Source: Acidobacteriota bacterium (lineage in GTDB: Bacteria > Acidobacteriota > Terriglobia > Bryobacterales > Bryobacteraceae). Taken from it: a stretch of DNA of 64,000 nt. A model generated the notes under the pieces. It saw only the letters and a program-made list of their open reading frames with translations, ran no database searches and had not been told where the DNA came from. Both the position numbers and the translations under genes were made by a program. Positions within the stretch are counted from its first letter, which is position 1. Each line of letters opens with the position of its first letter. The stretch lies in assembly GCA_017307505.1 (NCBI GenBank), contig JAFKEE010000054.1, positions 1-64,000 of the forward strand. The letters are read 5' to 3'. Positions 60,590 through 64,000 of this stretch are shown here, piece after piece.

Positions 60590-60620
60590 CCGGGTCCGGC
60601 GGAGCGGCCACCGGACCCGG
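60590..60620. terminator. Bidirectional hairpin terminator
   Basis: CCGGGTCCGG (60590-60599) and CCGGACCCGG (60611-60620) form a perfect 10-bp stem with an 11-base loop between the convergent kinase and barrel-protein genes. Confidence 0.65.
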
Positions 60621-60630
60621 ACACCCCCGC

Positions 60631-61398
60631 CTACTGAGCCGGCGGCTGATGGCTCATATCCGCGCTAAGGCTGTAAATGGTGTACTCCACGCTGGTCAGC
60701 ATCGCACCCATCTTGGCCAGATACTTCTGGTAGGCCTCTTCCCCCAGAGCTTTGCGAATCGGACTCGGCTGGTCGAGGTCACCCCAGCCGCCTAGTCCCA
60801 GGTAGGTGTGAAGCTCGTTCGTGGGAGCACCATACCTGGTTCGGGCCACTCCCCACGTGGTGACACCGCCCTTCTTCATGGCGGGCAGCGTCTCCTGCTT
60901 CAAGACCGCCAGGACGTCGTTCAGCTTGCCGGGTTGAACCATCATCTTGCTGGCGCGGACAAACGGAGGCAGGCTGCCCACCCGCGGCATTGAGCTGTCC
61001 GGGACGATCTCGTCGATCACGCGTTCCGTGTATTCAACGCAGGCCATCATGCGGGCCGTGAGATTCGCCATGGCCGCGGCATTGTCCGACATCTTCAGAT
61101 CGCGGCTCGGAGTGAGTTCGGACCATGTCTGGTAATAACGAACGACCGCCACTTCCCGGGGGCCCGACTGAGCTGCCCACACCGTGAAGTAGCGTTGCGA
61201 GCCCGCCTTCTTCAGCAGCGCGGCGCGCTCTCGCATAACGGCATTGAAATCGTTCACGCGATCCGGCTTCAGGCGGAAGCGGACAATACTTCTGATCAGC
61301 GGCTGCTGCTGCGCGGAGAGCGGCAGCAGGAGCGCCAGACAGCCCAGAGACATCACGCACGCGCGGCGCGTCATGGTCATTTGCAAACCCGTCGACAT
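60631..61398 (-). CDS. Secreted dimeric alpha/beta-barrel (NIPSNAP-like) protein
   Basis: This is a 255-residue protein with a signal peptide (RRACVMSLGCLALLLPLSAQ). Two ferredoxin-like repeats follow, one around IRSIVRFRLKPDRVNDFNAV and one around VRASKMMVQPGKLNDVLAVL, as in NIPSNAP or antibiotic-monooxygenase-like folds. A start at 61398 or at an in-frame ATG 18 bases later (61380) is possible. No catalytic residues can be named. It is monocistronic with a shared terminator. Confidence 0.6.
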   Translation of the reverse strand: MSTGLQMTMTRRACVMSLGCLALLLPLSAQQQPLIRSIVRFRLKPDRVNDFNAVMRERAALLKKAGSQRYFTVWAAQSGPREVAVVRYYQTWSELTPSRDLKMSDNAAAMANLTARMMACVEYTERVIDEIVPDSSMPRVGSLPPFVRASKMMVQPGKLNDVLAVLKQETLPAMKKGGVTTWGVARTRYGAPTNELHTYLGLGGWGDLDQPSPIRKALGEEAYQKYLAKMGAMLTSVEYTIYSLSADMSHQPPAQ

Positions 61399-61728
61399 AG
61401 GTAGTTACCTCTACTACGGTTGATCGCGCACACAACCGGCGTCGTGACCCGGTACCGCCTGCGGCGCGATGGTGGTTGATAATCCGGCCTGGAAGACCGG
61501 AACCCAGTGGTTCTTAACACTACGCCCACAAGGCGCGAACACAAACCGAAATCTCTGATGCGAGATCCAAAGATAGCTATCCGCGCAGGAAGGGGCATTT
61601 CCGCCAAGCCGTTGATCCGCAGGAGGCTAGGACGCTTTCCCGCTTGCTAATTCGATTATCCGGGCGTATTCTGGCGGTACTTGAGGTTAGTGCGGGAAAT
61701 ACCAGCGTATTTACCTATTTGAAACAAT
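61399..61728. other. Intergenic region between divergent genes
   Basis: No coding frame of protein-like composition, tRNA or strong hairpin was recognised. It must hold promoters for the barrel-protein gene and the macroglobulin gene. AT-rich boxes TATTTA and TATTTG lie within 20 bases of the ATG at 61729. Confidence 0.4.
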
Positions 61729-64000
61729 ATGCGGTCAATTCACTTTGCCGTTGCGGCGCTATTCGTGTCGCTATTGCCGGCGGAGGCGCAGTCCTCTGTC
61801 ACCATCAGCGAGACGGAGATCCGGTCGTATCTAAAGGAAAACGCCACCGTGGTGGCGATCCCGGTGCGCAGCCAGGTGAACCACACGGTGGGCGCCACGC
61901 TGGTGTTGTCGTGGATCGGCAAGGACGACAAGGTGCTGCGGAACGCCCAGACCTCCGTCGAGATCCAGGCCGGGCGGAATCAGTTCGAAGTCCCGCTGCC
62001 TTTGCCGTCCTCGTCGATCTGGCTTCGATTGCGCTATTCGCTGACGCCTTACACCCGGGATGCCCGCGCATTTCCACCGCAATCGGGCGTGGTTTCCATT
62101 GCGCAGGCGGCGGATCATGTCTTCGAATTGAAGGCGACGCATTCCGGGAGGTTCCGGCCAGGCGGCACGGTCATCGTCCAGGCGCAGGCCGTGCATCCGC
62201 TGACGCGCCAGCCTTTCGAGGATCTGGAATGGAACGGGGTCCTGGTAACCAGTGGCCAGACGCAGCGCCCCAGCCGGATCGACCGGCGGGAACACGGGTT
62301 TATGGAATTTGCCTTCCCGCTGCCGGCCAACAGTGCAGGGCCCAGTGGGGACGGGGCTGAGATTCGAGTATCGGCCGGGCACGGAGATTACCGGCAGGAG
62401 ATCCATTTCGAAGTCAACACTTCGGGGACGCCTTCGGCGAAGATCCAGACCGACAAGCCACTGTATCAACCAGGACAGACGCTGCACCTGCGAGCCATCG
62501 TTCTGGACAAGCTGGGACGTGCCGCAGAAGGTGCCAAAGTGTCGCTGAGGGTGGATGACGGCGACGGCGAGCGGGCGCATACGGCGGAACTGACAGCCTC
62601 GAAATTCGGGATTGTCCAGGACGACTGGATTCTGCCGGAGACAGCTCCGCTGGGTACGTACTCGATCGTCTTGGAATCGGAAGAGCCGTCGACAACGCTG
62701 GCGCGCCATTCGATTCGGGTGGGCCGGTATGAACTGCCCAAATTCCAGGTGACCGTGAAGCCGGACCGCACGGCTTATCTCCCAGGCCAGACACCCGCCG
62801 TGACGGTCACGGGCTCGTACCTGTTTGGCAAGCCGGTGCCGCGCGGGCTCGTCAAGGTGAGCCGCAGCAGTGGGAGCCACTGGCGTGGCGCGGATGACGA
62901 AAAGGACCAGGATGAAGCACCAATGGCCCAGGGCAGTGCGGGCGACGACGGCACCTTCACCGCCAGGCTCGACTTGCGAAGGGAATTGGATCAACTCCAG
63001 AAGGAGCCGCAGCAGCGCTTCCGCGATCTCTCCTTTGCCGCCTATTACACCGACCCAGCCTCGCATCGCACCGAGCAGAGCCGATTCGACATCCGGATCA
63101 CGCTGGAGCCAATCCATATTTACGTCTACGAGGGATCGGACGGTGGGCCGCTCCCGCGGCGGTTCTATATCGCGACCGCGTATGCCGATGGCAGGCCGGC
63201 TGTGACGGACGTCGAGGCCGTCACGGAAGGCAGCACCCTCAAAGCCAGGACCAATCGATTCGGCGTGGCGCGGGTGCTGTTGCCGGCCAGCGTCTCCGGC
63301 AGCACCCGACTGGATCTGCACGCGAATGATGGCAAAGGTCTGACAGGCAAGTGGCAGGCCACGGCCTGGAGTGGATCGGGGTTCCAGAACCGGCTCACGA
63401 GCCCCCGCAGCCTGTACCAGCCTGGTGACCCGGTGGACATCCTGATTGAGACTGCACCCAGCGGCCCGCCGATACCCTCCGTACTGGTGCAGGCGCTGGT
63501 CGATGACCAGGTGGTGGCGAGCCGTGTGGCTGCGATCAACGGCAATAAAGGCCAGGTTCGCTTTCCCTACCAGAAGGAGTTCAAAGGGGTGGTGACCTTT
63601 GCCCTGTGGACGGCCAGCAGCCGGCCAGGAGACGCGGGCAGCTACGGTACCGGCCGCGCGCAGCGGCGGGTGGTCTTCCCGGAGGACTCCGATCTGCGCT
63701 TGTCAGTGGAACCGGTCCGTCCGGAGTACAAACCGGGGCAGGAGGCTTCGCTGAACATGCGGGTGCGCACCACGGACGGCCGTCCGGTCGAGGCCGCATT
63801 GGGGCTGGCGGTGGTGGATCAGGCGGTGCTGGAACGGGCGCGCACGGACAACGAATTCGGGCAGCGGCCGTGGTTTGAGTGTGTGTACTGCTACAGCGGG
63901 GAACCGCTCGAAATCGGGGGTATCCGGCTCGACCAGTTGACGACACTGAAGCCGGCGCAATCGCAGGATCCGGAACTGAATCTGGTGGCCGAAGCACTGC
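61729..64000 (+). CDS. Alpha-2-macroglobulin-like protein (3' truncated by window)
   Basis: The first 757 codons of a secreted protein are present and the frame is open to the window end. A signal peptide (FAVAALFVSLLPAEAQ) is followed by macroglobulin-type beta domains. The diagnostic strand QTDKPLYQPGQTLHLRAIVL lies at about residue 240, ELPKFQVTVKPDRTAYLPGQ near 335, and EYKPGQEASLNMRV then LGLAVVDQAVL near 665-700, as in the MG domains of bacterial and animal homologs. The bait and thioester regions would lie beyond the window, so it is unknown whether it has the thioester. It probably traps proteases in the periplasm or at the cell surface. Confidence 0.85.
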   Translation, partial: MRSIHFAVAALFVSLLPAEAQSSVTISETEIRSYLKENATVVAIPVRSQVNHTVGATLVLSWIGKDDKVLRNAQTSVEIQAGRNQFEVPLPLPSSSIWLRLRYSLTPYTRDARAFPPQSGVVSIAQAADHVFELKATHSGRFRPGGTVIVQAQAVHPLTRQPFEDLEWNGVLVTSGQTQRPSRIDRREHGFMEFAFPLPANSAGPSGDGAEIRVSAGHGDYRQEIHFEVNTSGTPSAKIQTDKPLYQPGQTLHLRAIVLDKLGRAAEGAKVSLRVDDGDGERAHTAELTASKFGIVQDDWILPETAPLGTYSIVLESEEPSTTLARHSIRVGRYELPKFQVTVKPDRTAYLPGQTPAVTVTGSYLFGKPVPRGLVKVSRSSGSHWRGADDEKDQDEAPMAQGSAGDDGTFTARLDLRRELDQLQKEPQQRFRDLSFAAYYTDPASHRTEQSRFDIRITLEPIHIYVYEGSDGGPLPRRFYIATAYADGRPAVTDVEAVTEGSTLKARTNRFGVARVLLPASVSGSTRLDLHANDGKGLTGKWQATAWSGSGFQNRLTSPRSLYQPGDPVDILIETAPSGPPIPSVLVQALVDDQVVASRVAAINGNKGQVRFPYQKEFKGVVTFALWTASSRPGDAGSYGTGRAQRRVVFPEDSDLRLSVEPVRPEYKPGQEASLNMRVRTTDGRPVEAALGLAVVDQAVLERARTDNEFGQRPWFECVYCYSGEPLEIGGIRLDQLTTLKPAQSQDPELNLVAEAL

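Noticed and set aside
61399-61728. tRNA or small RNA gene in the divergent gap
   Set aside because: No cloverleaf, CCA end or stable stem was found by reading.

Overview
The window looks like chromosomal DNA from a high-GC member of the Acidobacteriota, most like the Solibacter/Bryobacteraceae group. This rests on gene families rather than any rRNA. It has a PadR regulator beside an ADOP-type duplicated MacB/FtsX permease, a very large Oar-like TonB receptor with a carboxypeptidase-regulatory N-terminus, several Tat-exported Gfo/Idh/MocA oxidoreductases, a DUF1080 protein and many lineage-typical membrane proteins. No tRNA, rRNA, CRISPR array, transposase or integrase was seen.

Layout. 1-1003: a two-gene unit of membrane-anchored proteins. 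About 1280-3108: gene-poor DNA holding a 174-bp tandem repeat array. 3109-12759: carbohydrate genes, namely a sugar isomerase/epimerase, three Gfo/Idh/MocA proteins (two with Tat signals), a GH2 glycosidase and a DUF1080 protein, followed by an O-methyltransferase. 12864-14666: a dihaem cytochrome of the peroxidase/rubber-oxygenase type. 14956-17343: an operon of ECF-like sigma factor, Ser/Thr kinase, membrane protein and VOC protein. 17486-21115: an Oar-like receptor.

21208-52988 is a type VI secretion (T6SS) island in two halves. The minus-strand operon runs tssB-tssC-hcp-tagJ-tssA-tssE-tssF-tssG-vgrG-unknown-PAAR-unknown, behind a good sigma-70-like promoter at 33531-33559. Divergent from its upstream side are a SAM methyltransferase (minus) and a first tssK (plus). 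After an insert of unrelated genes (MFS transporter, ADOP permease with PadR, PPOX flavoprotein, two glycosyltransferases), the second half has tssK2-tssL-tssM on the plus strand. Divergent from that is a 745-residue tail-anchored, proline-rich protein with ten exact GEFTR motifs. No tssH (ClpV) or tssJ is present in the window. An orphan hydrogenase-maturation-type protease follows tssM.

53508-64000 carries a GT-C-like membrane glycosyltransferase, another Tat-exported Gfo/Idh/MocA protein with a HAD-type dehalogenase, a CPC-motif thioredoxin-fold protein translationally coupled to a hybrid histidine kinase with a histidine-rich membrane sensor, a secreted alpha/beta-barrel (NIPSNAP-like) protein, and the first 757 codons of an alpha-2-macroglobulin-like protein cut by the window end.

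The strongest candidate for something undescribed is the GEFTR-repeat protein. It looks like a membrane-tethered multivalent short-motif display with a degenerate kinase-like N-terminal domain, built into a T6SS locus that also carries two TssK paralogs. All functional statements are from reading the sequence and family knowledge; no database search was run.
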